Below are positions 48,127-57,972 of a stretch of DNA of 64,000 nt, piece by piece. The notes under the pieces were generated by a model, which made no database searches, was not told the origin of the DNA, and saw only the letters and a list, made by a program, of their open reading frames with translations. Numbering within the stretch: position 1 is the first letter of the stretch; each line of letters begins with the position of its first letter. This DNA is from an uncultured beta proteobacterium (GTDB lineage: Bacteria > Pseudomonadota > Gammaproteobacteria > Burkholderiales > Burkholderiaceae_C). Both the position numbers and the translations under genes were made by a program. The stretch spans positions 82,821-146,820 of the forward strand of contig CAIVXG010000217.1 in the NCBI GenBank assembly GCA_903909815.1, in the 5' to 3' direction.

Positions 48127-50949
48127 ATGAATATGTCGAATAATCGCGCAGTCAAACTGGCATGTGGTTTGTTATTCTCGACGGCTTGCGCGCTCGCGCA
48201 AGCGGCGCTCAACCTTGGGGACCCGGTGCCCGTTGGGCCACAGGTGCAGGTGGGCCACCTGGACAATGGTCTGACCTATTACGTTCAGAAGAACACCCGC
48301 CCCGAAAAGCGCCTGGAGCTGCGGCTGGTGGTGAAAGCGGGCTCGGTACTGGAGGATGATGACCAGCGCGGCCTGGCCCACTTCGTCGAGCACATGGCCT
48401 TCAATGGCTCGACCCACTTCAAGAAGCACGAGCTGATTTCTTACCTGCAATCCATCGGGCTGAAGTTTGGCGCCGATCTGAATGCCTACACCAGCTTCAA
48501 CGAAACCGTCTACATCCTACCCCTGCCCACCGACCAGCGCGAGGCTGTTGAGAAAGGCTTTCTGGTGCTGGCCGATTGGGCTGGTGGCCTGAGCTTTCAG
48601 GACCCCGATATCGACTCGGAGCGCTCCATCGTGCTGGAGGAGTTGCGTCTGGGCAAAGGCGCGCAGGACCGTATGAACAAGGTCTTGTTCCCAAAAATCT
48701 TTAGCGGCTCCAGGTACGCGGATCGGCTGCCCATCGGCAGCGAGGACATCCTCAAGAATTTCAAGTACGACGCCGCAAAGCGCTTCTACCGCGACTGGTA
48801 CCGTCCCGACCTGATGGCGGTGGTGGTGGTCGGTGATATCGAGCCGGCGGATGCAAAGGCGCTGATTCAAGCCAATTTCTCCCAGCTTAAAAACCCACCG
48901 TCCGAGCGACCCCGCACCTACCCGGAATTGCCGGTCCGCACGGTTTCCGAAGCCGTGGTAGTGACTGACAAGGAAGCCACCAACAATGTGATCCAGATGC
49001 TGTCCCCTGTAATGGTGGACAAACCCGAGCTCACACTGGCCGACGTCCGGACAAAGACGGTGGAGCGGCTGTTTGGCATGACGCTGGGCCAGCGCATGCA
49101 GGAGTTGACCCAGCAAGCCAACCCACCCTTTGTGGGTGGTGGCAGCGCATTGTCGGCGGCGGCGCCGGGCTACCGGTGGTTCGAGGCCTCCGCCTTGCTG
49201 GGGCGTCAGGGTTCCGATACTGCCATCGCTGCGCTGGTTCAGGAAAACGAACGCGCACGCCAGTTCGGTTTCGGGCCGCAAGAGATGGAGCGCAGCAAGA
49301 AGAACCTGCTGCGCATGTACGAACAGGCCGTTGCAGAACTGGGAAAGACCAACTCGGACACCTACGCTGCGGAGTACATCCGCAACTTCCTGGTCAAGGA
49401 GTCCATTCCCGGCATCGCCAATGAACTGGCGTATGCGCAGGAGATGCTGCCCGGAATCACTCTGGCCGAAGTCAATGCCTTTGCCCGCAGCGTGATCCCG
49501 GACAAGACCGCCAAACTGGTGGTCTATGCCGGCACCGACATTGCCGAATCCCATACGCCCAAGGAAGCACAGTTGTTGAGCTCAGTACAGCAGGCTGAGC
49601 AAACGGTGGTGCTGGCCAAGGTCGAAAAGGCGCTTGCAAAGAGCCTGATGAGTGAGTTGCCCAAGCCGGGTCGGATCGTGTCGGAGCGCCGCAATGAAGC
49701 CATGGACTTCACCGAACTGGAACTCTCCAACGGTGTAAAGGTGATCCTGAAGGCCACCGACTTCAAGAATGACGAGATCCTGATTGGCGCTGGTCGATTC
49801 GGCGGACAGTCGCTGTATCCGATCGCGGACAAGTACAACGCCGCTTACGTCACCTCGGTGGTCAACGCCATGGGCATGGCCAGCTTTTCGCCGTTGGAGC
49901 TGCAAAGGATGCTGGCGGGCAAGGTGCTGAACATGTCAGCCAACCTGGACGCCGAGAAGGAGTGGGTGGGTGGGTTCAGCAGCAACGCCGATCTGGAGTC
50001 GATGCTGCAACTGATCCACCTGAAGTTTGGCGGCACGCGCCGGGATGCAGATCTGTTTCAGTCGTTTGTCAGCCGCTCGCGCGATGCCAGCAAGAACGCG
50101 CTGGTGAGTCCCGAGTCCATCTTCAAAGATGCGATGCTGACCACGCTCTACAACGGCAATCCACGTGTTTTTCTGACGCCGCAACCGGAGAACTTCGAGG
50201 GCCTGCAACTCGACCGCATCCAGGCCATCTATGAGCAGCGCTTTGCCAGCGCCAAGGGTTTTACCTTTATTTTGGTGGGCAGCTTCAAGCCCGGGGTGGT
50301 CAAGCCCCTGCTCGCCACCTATCTGGCCAGCCTGCCCGTGGGCGACCTGCCGACCCAGTATGTGGACCTGGGCGTGCGTCCGGTGACGGGCGTGGTGAAA
50401 AAGGAAGTGCACGCCGGCACCGAAGCCAAGGCCACGGTATCCATCACCTTCGCCGGCCCAGCCACCGACACGCCCGAAGAGCGCATGCGTGCGAGCGCGA
50501 TGGTGGACGTGCTCAACATCAAAATCGTCGACGTGCTGCGCGAAAAGCTGACGCTGATCTACGGTGGCGGCATGGGCGGTGGCATCAGCGACGTGCCGTA
50601 CCAGAAATACCAGTTCGGCATGTGGCTGCCCTGCGGGCCGCAAAATGTGGACAAGGTCATAGCGGCAGCCATGGGCGAAATTCAAAAGCTGCAAGACGCC
50701 GGTCCCGATGCTGGCGACCTGGACAAGGTCAAGCAGAACTGGCTGATTGCGCAGCGCAAGTCGTTGCGCGAAAACGGCTACTGGCTGGACAAGTTGCACG
50801 GCTCGGTGCTGTACGGCAGGGACCTGGCCAAAGTGCTGAGTTATGAGAAGGATGTGGCTGCCTTGACGGTGGGCGATGTGCAAGCGGCAGCCAAGCGCTA
50901 CTTGCGCCCGGACAACTACGTGCAGGTGGTGCTGCTGCCGAAGCAGTAA
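48127..50949 (+). CDS. Exported M16 family zinc metallopeptidase (pitrilysin-like)
   Basis: GLAHFVEHMAFNGSTHF (HxxEH), SFNETVYILPLP, duplicated M16 domains; ORF could extend to 47977. Confidence 0.9.
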   Translation: MNMSNNRAVKLACGLLFSTACALAQAALNLGDPVPVGPQVQVGHLDNGLTYYVQKNTRPEKRLELRLVVKAGSVLEDDDQRGLAHFVEHMAFNGSTHFKKHELISYLQSIGLKFGADLNAYTSFNETVYILPLPTDQREAVEKGFLVLADWAGGLSFQDPDIDSERSIVLEELRLGKGAQDRMNKVLFPKIFSGSRYADRLPIGSEDILKNFKYDAAKRFYRDWYRPDLMAVVVVGDIEPADAKALIQANFSQLKNPPSERPRTYPELPVRTVSEAVVVTDKEATNNVIQMLSPVMVDKPELTLADVRTKTVERLFGMTLGQRMQELTQQANPPFVGGGSALSAAAPGYRWFEASALLGRQGSDTAIAALVQENERARQFGFGPQEMERSKKNLLRMYEQAVAELGKTNSDTYAAEYIRNFLVKESIPGIANELAYAQEMLPGITLAEVNAFARSVIPDKTAKLVVYAGTDIAESHTPKEAQLLSSVQQAEQTVVLAKVEKALAKSLMSELPKPGRIVSERRNEAMDFTELELSNGVKVILKATDFKNDEILIGAGRFGGQSLYPIADKYNAAYVTSVVNAMGMASFSPLELQRMLAGKVLNMSANLDAEKEWVGGFSSNADLESMLQLIHLKFGGTRRDADLFQSFVSRSRDASKNALVSPESIFKDAMLTTLYNGNPRVFLTPQPENFEGLQLDRIQAIYEQRFASAKGFTFILVGSFKPGVVKPLLATYLASLPVGDLPTQYVDLGVRPVTGVVKKEVHAGTEAKATVSITFAGPATDTPEERMRASAMVDVLNIKIVDVLREKLTLIYGGGMGGGISDVPYQKYQFGMWLPCGPQNVDKVIAAAMGEIQKLQDAGPDAGDLDKVKQNWLIAQRKSLRENGYWLDKLHGSVLYGRDLAKVLSYEKDVAALTVGDVQAAAKRYLRPDNYVQVVLLPKQ

Positions 50950-50976
50950 CTGATCAAGCCACGGTACTTGCCCTCT

Positions 50977-51003
50977 CGATGTGGGGGCTTTTGGCCCCCA
51001 TCG
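50977..51003 (+). terminator. Possible terminator hairpin
   Basis: CGATGtGGGGGCttttGGCCCCCATCG hairpin with one bulge; no strong T tract. Confidence 0.35.
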
Positions 51004-51418
51004 GGCGTACATTGAACATTTCAATGTGGAAAACTTTTTATTCATGGGGGGTTTCAGCTTAAGTTACCATCCCTCCCAAGCGCACTGACTGACATCTCAA
51101 AGGGCTTCACGGACCGCTCTTCGGTACCGGCGGCGGCGCCGCTTTGAGGTGCAATGCTGCGGCGGTATGGGGCCAAGTGGCGGTCACTTCGGTGGGCGCG
51201 ATGTACGGCGCTGGTTTTCACTTTTGCCCGCTGCTGGCGGCGCGTGAGTCCGCGGACTCGCGGCGAAAAATAATCCCGGCTGCTGCGACTTCTGGCCCGG
51301 CCCTTGCGTGGTCTCCTGATGTGCTGGAGTCGGATCCGTCCCGAGGTACGCCCGGGCGCGGACATTTCTCGGATTTGAACGCAGTAAGTCCTTTTGACTT
51401 TGACCAACAAGGCGGTTT

Positions 51419-52288
51419 ATGAAAAATGAAGTGGCGGCTGAGTCAGACCCTCAACAGCTTTCGGTTGAGGCCATTTTGAAGAGCATCGTGATTCCGTCAT
51501 GCCCGGCGGTGCTGAACGAGTTGCGTTCGGAGATAGCGCGCGAAGATCCCAGTCAGGACAAGGTCGCACGCCTGGTCGGCACCGACGTGGCCTTGAGCGT
51601 CGCCGTGCTGCGCCTGGTCAATTCGCCGTTCTACGCGCTTCGAAGCAAGGTCGACAGCATCAACAAAGCCGTTTCCATGATTGGGTCGCAGCGCATGGCG
51701 ATGCTGGTCACCAATATCCTGATGCGCCAGACAATGCAGTTCAAGGGACTGAATCTGGTTCGGTTCTGGGATGTATCCACCAAAAGATCGATTGCCATGT
51801 CACTGTTGGCGCGATACCTCAAAGGTGTGGATGTCGACACTGCACAGGCCTTTGGACTGTTCTGTGACATTGGCATTCCTTTGCTCATGCAGCGGTTTCC
51901 GAGCTATTTGGAGAGCTTGAGCCTCGCCAATGCTGCCACGGTGCTGCCATTCACGTCGATAGAATCGGAACGTCACGGTGTTGACCACGCACAGATGGGG
52001 TCGATGATGGCCCGCACCTGGGGGCTGAACGACACGATTTGTGTCGCCATTCGGCGCCACCATGACTACGCCGTTTTCCCGGACGCCAGCGTGGCGGAGC
52101 CGGTCAAGCGACTGATTGCCATGTGCCTCGTTGCGGAGCTGGGGATTCAGCGCTTCGCCCGACTCAACGAGAGCAACGAATGGAACAAGGGCGGCGACTT
52201 TGCCGCAAGTACCTTGATGCTGAGCGACTACGACCTGGATGACTGGATCGAAATGATGGCGGAAGCGTTCGGCCAGGAAACGGCTTAG
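51419..52288 (+). CDS. HDOD domain protein
   Basis: IPSCPAVLNELRSEIAREDPSQDKVARLVGTDVALSVAVLRLVNSPFYALRSKVDSINKAVSMIGSQRM. Confidence 0.9.
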   Translation: MKNEVAAESDPQQLSVEAILKSIVIPSCPAVLNELRSEIAREDPSQDKVARLVGTDVALSVAVLRLVNSPFYALRSKVDSINKAVSMIGSQRMAMLVTNILMRQTMQFKGLNLVRFWDVSTKRSIAMSLLARYLKGVDVDTAQAFGLFCDIGIPLLMQRFPSYLESLSLANAATVLPFTSIESERHGVDHAQMGSMMARTWGLNDTICVAIRRHHDYAVFPDASVAEPVKRLIAMCLVAELGIQRFARLNESNEWNKGGDFAASTLMLSDYDLDDWIEMMAEAFGQETA

Positions 52289-52355
52289 CTCGTCCGCGGG
52301 CTTGGGCCCTGAGGCTTGTGTCAACCTGCATTGAAATCTGACCCGGACCATTCGC

Positions 52356-52934
52356 ATGACTTTGTCGCGTCTCATTGCCCAGTTTGTGCGCGACCACTGG
52401 CGCGCCTACGCGGTGTCTGCGCTGATGCTAGCCAGCGTGGCGGCGCTCACCGCTTCCATACCGCGCCAGGTGGGCGCCCTGGTGGACGAACTCGCTACCG
52501 GCCGCCTTGCGGATGGCGCGTTGTTGCAACGCTTGGGCCTGCTGCTACTGTGCGGCGCGCTCATCTATTTCCTGCGCGTGGGATGGCGCCTGCAGCTGTT
52601 TGCGGCGAGCTATCAGCTGGGCGTGCAACTTCGCACCCAGCTCTACCAGCGTCTGTGCCAGCAAGGGCCCAGCTTCTTCCAAACGCAGCGCACCGGCGAC
52701 CTGATGGCGCTGGCAACGAATGATGTGGACGCGGTCGAGATGGCCGCCGGCGAGGCCATGCTGGCGGGCTTTGACGGGACGCTCACGCTGGTGATGGTGA
52801 TCGCGATGATGACGCTGGGCGTGGACTGGCGTCTGGCTCTGGCCGCATTGCTGCCGTTCCCCTTCATGGCGCTGGCGTTCTGGCATATCTCCGAACAGAT
52901 CCATCGCGCGTCCAAGGATTCGCTGCAAGCTTTT
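52356..52934 (+). pseudogene. ABC exporter (MdlA/SmdA-like), 5' part of gene interrupted by IS
   Basis: TM domain MTLSRLIAQFVRDHWRAYAVSAL...SFFQTQRTGDLMALATNDVDAVEMAAG...ISEQIHRASKDSLQAF; continues at 54408 as SRLNDHVQETLTGVRTLRALGLE. Confidence 0.9.
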
Positions 52935-53030
52935 AGACATCATGTATTGACCTGCCCTACCTCAAGCGACGCGGATTACGCTTGGGGTTTTTCAACCCAA
53001 GGCGCAGAGCCGAAATTGAGGAGGCAGGTC

Positions 53031-54146
53031 ATGGAGGAGTTTATCAAGTACGTGGGCATGGATGTGCACAAAGAAACGATAGCGGTGTCAGTGGCCCCGA
53101 GCCACGCGGTTGAGGTTCGCTTCATTGGCGAAATTGCCAATACGGCGCAGGCCATTGAGAAGCTGGTCAAGCAGCTACGCAAGGATGGCTCAGATCTCAA
53201 GTTTTGCTACGAGGCCGGTCCCTGCGGCTACGGCATTCATCGCCAACTGATGGAACTGGGCTGGGAGTGCCAAGTTGTCGCGCCCTCGTTGATTCCGAAG
53301 AAAGCAGGGGACCGGGTCAAGACCGACCGGCGCGACAGCCTGTTGTTGGCCAGACTGCACCGTGCTGGCGAGTTGACGGCGGTATGGGTGCCCGATGGCG
53401 CACAGGAGGCGCTACGGGATCTGACACGAGCGCGCGAAGACATGAAACATTTGCAGCGCCAGGCCAAGCAGCGCCTTCTGGCGTTCTTGCTCAGGCATGG
53501 CAGAAGCTATGACGGCAAGAGCAACTGGACGCAGGCGCACTATCGTTGGCTGGAGGACGCCAAGTTCGAGCAGCCCGTTCAGCAGATCGTGTTTCAAGAG
53601 TACGTAGATACGGTCAAGGCACTGAGCAAGCGGGTCGACGCGCTGGACTTGCAGCTTGAAAGTGCAGCGTCCGATTCGGTGTTCTGGGCGGTGATCCAGG
53701 GACTGATGGCGCTGCGCGGCGTGAGCTTGCTGACGGCGACGACGATCGTGGCAGAAATTGGCGACCTCAAACGGTTCGCTTCAGCGCCGCAGCTCATGGC
53801 GTATCTGGGCGTGGTTCCGAGCGAGCACTCCAGCGGAGGCAAGAAGTCACGCGGTGGCATCACCAAGACCGGCAATGGCCATGTGCGCCGGGTGCTGGTG
53901 GAGGCGGCATGGACGTACCGCCACCCAGCACGTAAAACGGCCACCTTGCAGCGCAGAGCCGAGAAGGCTCCAGAGGCGATTCAAGAGATCGCCTGGAAGG
54001 CTCAAAAGCGCATGTGCGGGCGTTACAAGCTGCTCGAAGGCCGAGGCAAACTCAAGGTGCAAGTCTGCACGGCCATTGCGCGCGAACTCACCGGATTCAT
54101 TTGGGCAATCGGGCAGGCAATGCCACAACCGCCAGTCAAAGCGTAA
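53031..54146 (+). CDS. IS110 family transposase (DEDD N-terminal + Transposase_20 C-terminal)
   Basis: YVGMDVHKETIAV, CYEAGPCGYGIHRQL, KTDRRDSLLLARL, MAYLGVVPSEHSSGGKKSRGGITKTGNGHVRRVLVEAAW; RBS gaggagg. Confidence 0.93.
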   Translation: MEEFIKYVGMDVHKETIAVSVAPSHAVEVRFIGEIANTAQAIEKLVKQLRKDGSDLKFCYEAGPCGYGIHRQLMELGWECQVVAPSLIPKKAGDRVKTDRRDSLLLARLHRAGELTAVWVPDGAQEALRDLTRAREDMKHLQRQAKQRLLAFLLRHGRSYDGKSNWTQAHYRWLEDAKFEQPVQQIVFQEYVDTVKALSKRVDALDLQLESAASDSVFWAVIQGLMALRGVSLLTATTIVAEIGDLKRFASAPQLMAYLGVVPSEHSSGGKKSRGGITKTGNGHVRRVLVEAAWTYRHPARKTATLQRRAEKAPEAIQEIAWKAQKRMCGRYKLLEGRGKLKVQVCTAIARELTGFIWAIGQAMPQPPVKA

Positions 54147-54159
54147 GGAGAAAGATCAT

Positions 54160-54330
54160 GTTGTTGCAGTGTGTCGGTAGCAGAATGGACAACGGTGGGA
54201 GAACCCTTGACGCGGCTATGAGGCATGTGGCGACACATTGACCCTCGACTTTAGAGCAAGGCAGCTCCTCGACGAATCGGTTGTCATGCGGTAACCAACC
54301 CGCGCATATCAGACTGATCAACCGTCGACA
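54160..54330 (+). ncRNA. Candidate bridge RNA/seekRNA of the IS1111-type element (approximate limits)
   Basis: Noncoding right end; TTGACGCGGCT (54207) matches target TTGAGGCGGCT 10/11; GCGA-capped hairpin 54225-54238; CTTTAG (54249); CATATCAGAC (54305) identical to the RE-core-LE junction. Confidence 0.55.
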
Positions 54331-54407
54331 AGCCGTCCGTTCTGCTACCAGCACACTGCATGAAGACAAATACCGTTTACCAAAAACTTGACAGGTCAAT
54401 ACATATC

Positions 54408-55571
54408 AGCCGCCTCAATGACCACGTGCAGGAGACCCTGACCGGGGTGCGCACGCTGCGTGCCCTCGGATTGGAGGCGCGCAGCGCGCAGACCTTTGCC
54501 GAACTGGCGGAGGCCGCCGCCGCGGCCAGCCTGCGCGCTCAGCGCTGGGAGGCGGCCTACGAGCCGGCCGTGGGCATCGCACTGGTGAGCGCGTCCGTGC
54601 TCACGCTCTCGCTCGGCGGCTATTTTGTGTGGCAGGGTGAACTCAGCATCGGCACGCTCACCGCCTTCACCATGTACCTGGGACAGCTGATCTGGCCCAT
54701 GTTTGCCGCCGGCTGGGTGCTGTCGCTGCTGGAGCGCGGGCGCGCCGCCTGGGGTCGATTGCAGCCGGTGCTGCACACGCCCTTGTCGATAGCCGACCAC
54801 GGCACCGTGGCCAACGTGACACCCGGTGCTTTGTGCTTTGAAGCCGTGCAGCTGCGCTACGCGGGACAAATGCAGGACGCACTGAGCGACGTGTCGTTCC
54901 TGCTGCCTGAGGGTGCAACCCTTGGCATTGTGGGGCCCACGGGCGCGGGCAAGTCCAGCATCGTGCGCCTGATACTGCGTCAATACACACCCAGCGCGGG
55001 CAGCATGGGATGGAGCAGCCTCGCGCTGGACGAGTACCGGCTGGAAGCACTGCACGGCGCCATCAGCTGGGTGCCTCAGGAGCCGTTCCTGTTCTCGGCC
55101 TCAGTCGCCAGCAACATTGGTTTGAGCAGGCCCGCAGCGACTCGCGCCGAGATTGAAAATGCGGCGCGCGCGGCCTGCATCCACGACGAGATCCTGCGTT
55201 TTCCCCAAGGCTATGAAACTCCTGTGGGAGAGAAAGGCGTGACGCTCTCAGGTGGGCAGCGCCAACGCGTGGCGATTGCACGCGCCCTGCTGACGGATGC
55301 ACCTTTGCTGCTGCTGGACGACGCGCTGTCGGCCGTGGACACGCATACCGAGGCCCAAATCCTGACCCACCTGCGCGATGCCCGTCGGGGTCGCAGCGTC
55401 GTGATCGTGAGCCACCGCCTGAGCTCGGTGCTGGATGCCCAGCACATATTGGTGCTGCAGCACGGACGCGTGACCGAGGCCGGCACGCACGCCGACCTGG
55501 TCGAACAAGACCATTGGTACGCGAGCCAGTGGCGCTATCAACAACTGGAGGCCAGCCTTGCAGCAGTCTGA
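54408..55571 (+). pseudogene. ABC exporter (MdlA/SmdA-like), 3' part (rest of TMD + complete NBD)
   Basis: SRLNDHVQETLTGVRTLRALGLE...GIVGPTGAGKSSIVRLI...LSGGQRQRVAIARALL...LLLDDALSAVD; IS end supplies in-frame ATG at 54360. Confidence 0.85.
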
Positions 55572-57306
55572 GCCGCGCAACACGCGCCAGGCCGTGGCGC
55601 TGCTCAGGCGCGCCGCTGCGCCCGAACACCGCCACCTCTGGCATGGCACGCTCTGGCTGCTGCTGGCCGCTGCGCTGGAGGCGTTGGGTCCGCTGCTGGG
55701 CAAGCAGCTGATCGATCAGCACCTGATGCCGCGCCATCTGGACCTGGCGCGCATGGCGCTGCTGCTGGGCGCCATCTTTGCGGTGGGCGTGAGTGCGAGC
55801 GTGCTGCGCTACTACCAGCTCACGCGCTTTGCCGGTGTGGCCATGCGCTCGGTGCGGCGCCTGCGTGAGCAGGTCTACGGCCATGTGCTGCGCTTGCCCA
55901 TAGCCTTCTTCGACAAAGCCATCACGGGCCAGTTGGTGAGCCGAGTCACCAACGACACCGAGCAGGTGAAGAACCTCTATGTGCAGGTGCTGTTTGTCAT
56001 GCTCGACAGCTCCATCGTGGTGTTGGGTGCGATGGCGGCCATGGCCTGGCTGGATTGGCGGCTGATGCTGATCGTGCTGCTGCTGGTTCCGGCCGCGGGC
56101 GTCATCGTCTGGTTTTACCAGCGCGCCAGCGCACCTGCTGTGGCGCTGGCGCGCGAGAAGCGCAGCGACATCAACGCGCAGATGGCTGAGTCGATTTCAG
56201 GCATGGCGGTATTGCAGGCTTGCAATGCCGAAGAGCGCTTTCGCACGCGCTTTTGTGCCACCAATGAGCAGCATTACCAGGCCCGCGTGGCCGAACTGCG
56301 CGCCAATGCCTGGCTGTTGCGCCCGATGCTGGACCTGATCAATGTGCTGCTGCTGGTGCTGGTGATTTACGGTTTCGGTCTGCGCCAGCTCGCGGGCATC
56401 GAGGTCGGCATCCTCTATGCCTTTGTCAGCTACATCGGGCGTGTGGTCGATCCGCTGATCCAGATCACGTTGCAGTTCAGCCAGTTGCAGCAGGCGGTGG
56501 TGGCGGCGTCGCGCGTCAACACGCTGCTACAGGAGGCACTTCCCCCGGCCGTGGGCGGCACGCGGCGCATCACCCAGGGGCAGCTCAGTTTGCGGAATTT
56601 GGGCTTTGGCTACGATCCTCAGCATCCGGTGCTGCGCGACCTGAACCTGGACATTCCCGCGGGCGCCTTTTTTGGGGTGGTGGGGCATACCGGCAGCGGC
56701 AAGTCCACGCTCTTGAGCCTGCTGCTGCGCTTTTATACGGCGCAGTCCGGGCGCATTGAAATCGATGGCACGCCGTTGGCGCATTTCAGCGACGAGGACT
56801 TTCGCGCCCACGTGGGGCTGGTGCCGCAGGACCCATTTTTGCTGGGGACCAGCGTGCGCGAGAACATCGCCATGGGCCGACATTTAAGCGATGCGCAGAT
56901 CGAGACTGCCGCGCGCGCGGCGCGTTGTCATGACTTTGTGATGCAGCTGGAGCAGGGCTACGCCACCCCCTTGGGCGAAGGCGGAGCCAGGCTGTCGGTC
57001 GGGCAAAAGCAGCTCGTCGCCATTGCCCGCGCGCTGGCCGCGCAGCCGCGCATCCTGTTTCTGGACGAGGCCACGGCGCACATCGATTCCGAAACCGAAC
57101 AGCTCGTGCAGCTCGCGCTCAACGAGCTGCGCGGGCGCGTGACCGTGATCGCGATCGCGCACCGACTGTCCACTATCCGCGCCGCAGACTGCATCGTGGT
57201 GCTCAATCACGGACGCATCGCGGAGCAGGGGCCGCACGCCGCGCTGATGGAGATCGATGGCGGCATCTATCAGCGCCTGTATGCGATGCAACAGTTGGCA
57301 CAGTGA
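55558..57306 (+). CDS. ABC exporter, second half-transporter (MdlB/SmdB-like)
   Basis: TMD + NBD: GVVGHTGSGKSTLLSLLLRFY, LSVGQKQLVAIARAL, LFLDEATAHIDSETE; TTG start overlapping previous gene. Confidence 0.88.
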   Translation: MQQSEPRNTRQAVALLRRAAAPEHRHLWHGTLWLLLAAALEALGPLLGKQLIDQHLMPRHLDLARMALLLGAIFAVGVSASVLRYYQLTRFAGVAMRSVRRLREQVYGHVLRLPIAFFDKAITGQLVSRVTNDTEQVKNLYVQVLFVMLDSSIVVLGAMAAMAWLDWRLMLIVLLLVPAAGVIVWFYQRASAPAVALAREKRSDINAQMAESISGMAVLQACNAEERFRTRFCATNEQHYQARVAELRANAWLLRPMLDLINVLLLVLVIYGFGLRQLAGIEVGILYAFVSYIGRVVDPLIQITLQFSQLQQAVVAASRVNTLLQEALPPAVGGTRRITQGQLSLRNLGFGYDPQHPVLRDLNLDIPAGAFFGVVGHTGSGKSTLLSLLLRFYTAQSGRIEIDGTPLAHFSDEDFRAHVGLVPQDPFLLGTSVRENIAMGRHLSDAQIETAARAARCHDFVMQLEQGYATPLGEGGARLSVGQKQLVAIARALAAQPRILFLDEATAHIDSETEQLVQLALNELRGRVTVIAIAHRLSTIRAADCIVVLNHGRIAEQGPHAALMEIDGGIYQRLYAMQQLAQ

Positions 57307-57410
57307 GGGCAGACCGGGCCCAGGTAAAGATGTGTATCGCTTGCTCCGCTTTGTCGTCGCGCCTGCGCCGCAAGGCGTTGCATGAGGGTTCGCACTCTCC
57401 CAAGGACATC

Positions 57411-57845
57411 ATGAAAAAGTTCGTTTTTTTGCTAATCGCCGCAGCAGCGCTCACATCGGCGGGTGCCGGCACCAGCGTGGGTGTCTCCATTGACATCAAC
57501 CAGCCCGGTGTCTACGGCCGCATCAACATCGGCAATGTGGCCCCGCCCATGGTGGTCTACCCCCAGCCTGTGATCATTGCGCCGGCACCCATGGCCTTGC
57601 AAACGGCGCCCATCTACCTGTATGTTCCGCTGCAGCATCAAAGGCACTGGGTCAAATACTGCGCTCGCTACCAGGCCTGCGGCCAGAGGGTATTCTTTGT
57701 ACAGGAGAAGTGGGTGAAGGAGCGCTATCAGCAGCACCAGCGTGACGTCGAACGCGATCGTCGCGAACATCGCCAGACTGAACACTCAGATCGTGACCAC
57801 CACGACCAGCGTGACCACCGCGATCACAGCGACGTTCGTCTCTGA
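57411..57845 (+). CDS. Small exported protein with His/Asp/Arg-rich C-terminal tail, unknown function
   Basis: Signal peptide MKKFVFLLIAAAALTSAGAG; tail RDVERDRREHRQTEHSDRDHHDQRDHRDHSDVRL. Confidence 0.65.
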   Translation: MKKFVFLLIAAAALTSAGAGTSVGVSIDINQPGVYGRINIGNVAPPMVVYPQPVIIAPAPMALQTAPIYLYVPLQHQRHWVKYCARYQACGQRVFFVQEKWVKERYQQHQRDVERDRREHRQTEHSDRDHHDQRDHRDHSDVRL

Positions 57846-57972
57846 CGCCGCACTCATGCGCCAGCTTGGCGCATGAAACGCATGCGGGGTGAAGATTCAT
57901 GGGGTTTGCGCGCAGCCGGTTCGCACTTTGGGAAGGTATATTCTGCCTATATCCCCTACGAACGGAGCCCCT

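Larger units (their letters stand above)
52935..54407 (+). mobile_element. IS110 family (IS1111-group-like) insertion sequence, 1473 bp
   Basis: 13-bp perfect subterminal inverted repeats ATGTATTGACCTG (52942-52954) / CAGGTCAATACAT (54392-54404); removal restores QAF|SRLND; no target duplication beyond possible AG core. Confidence 0.88.

Noticed and set aside
57855-57875. Perfect hairpin CATGCGCCAGCTTGGCGCATG as a terminator
   Set aside because: No T tract follows, so not called as a Rho-independent terminator
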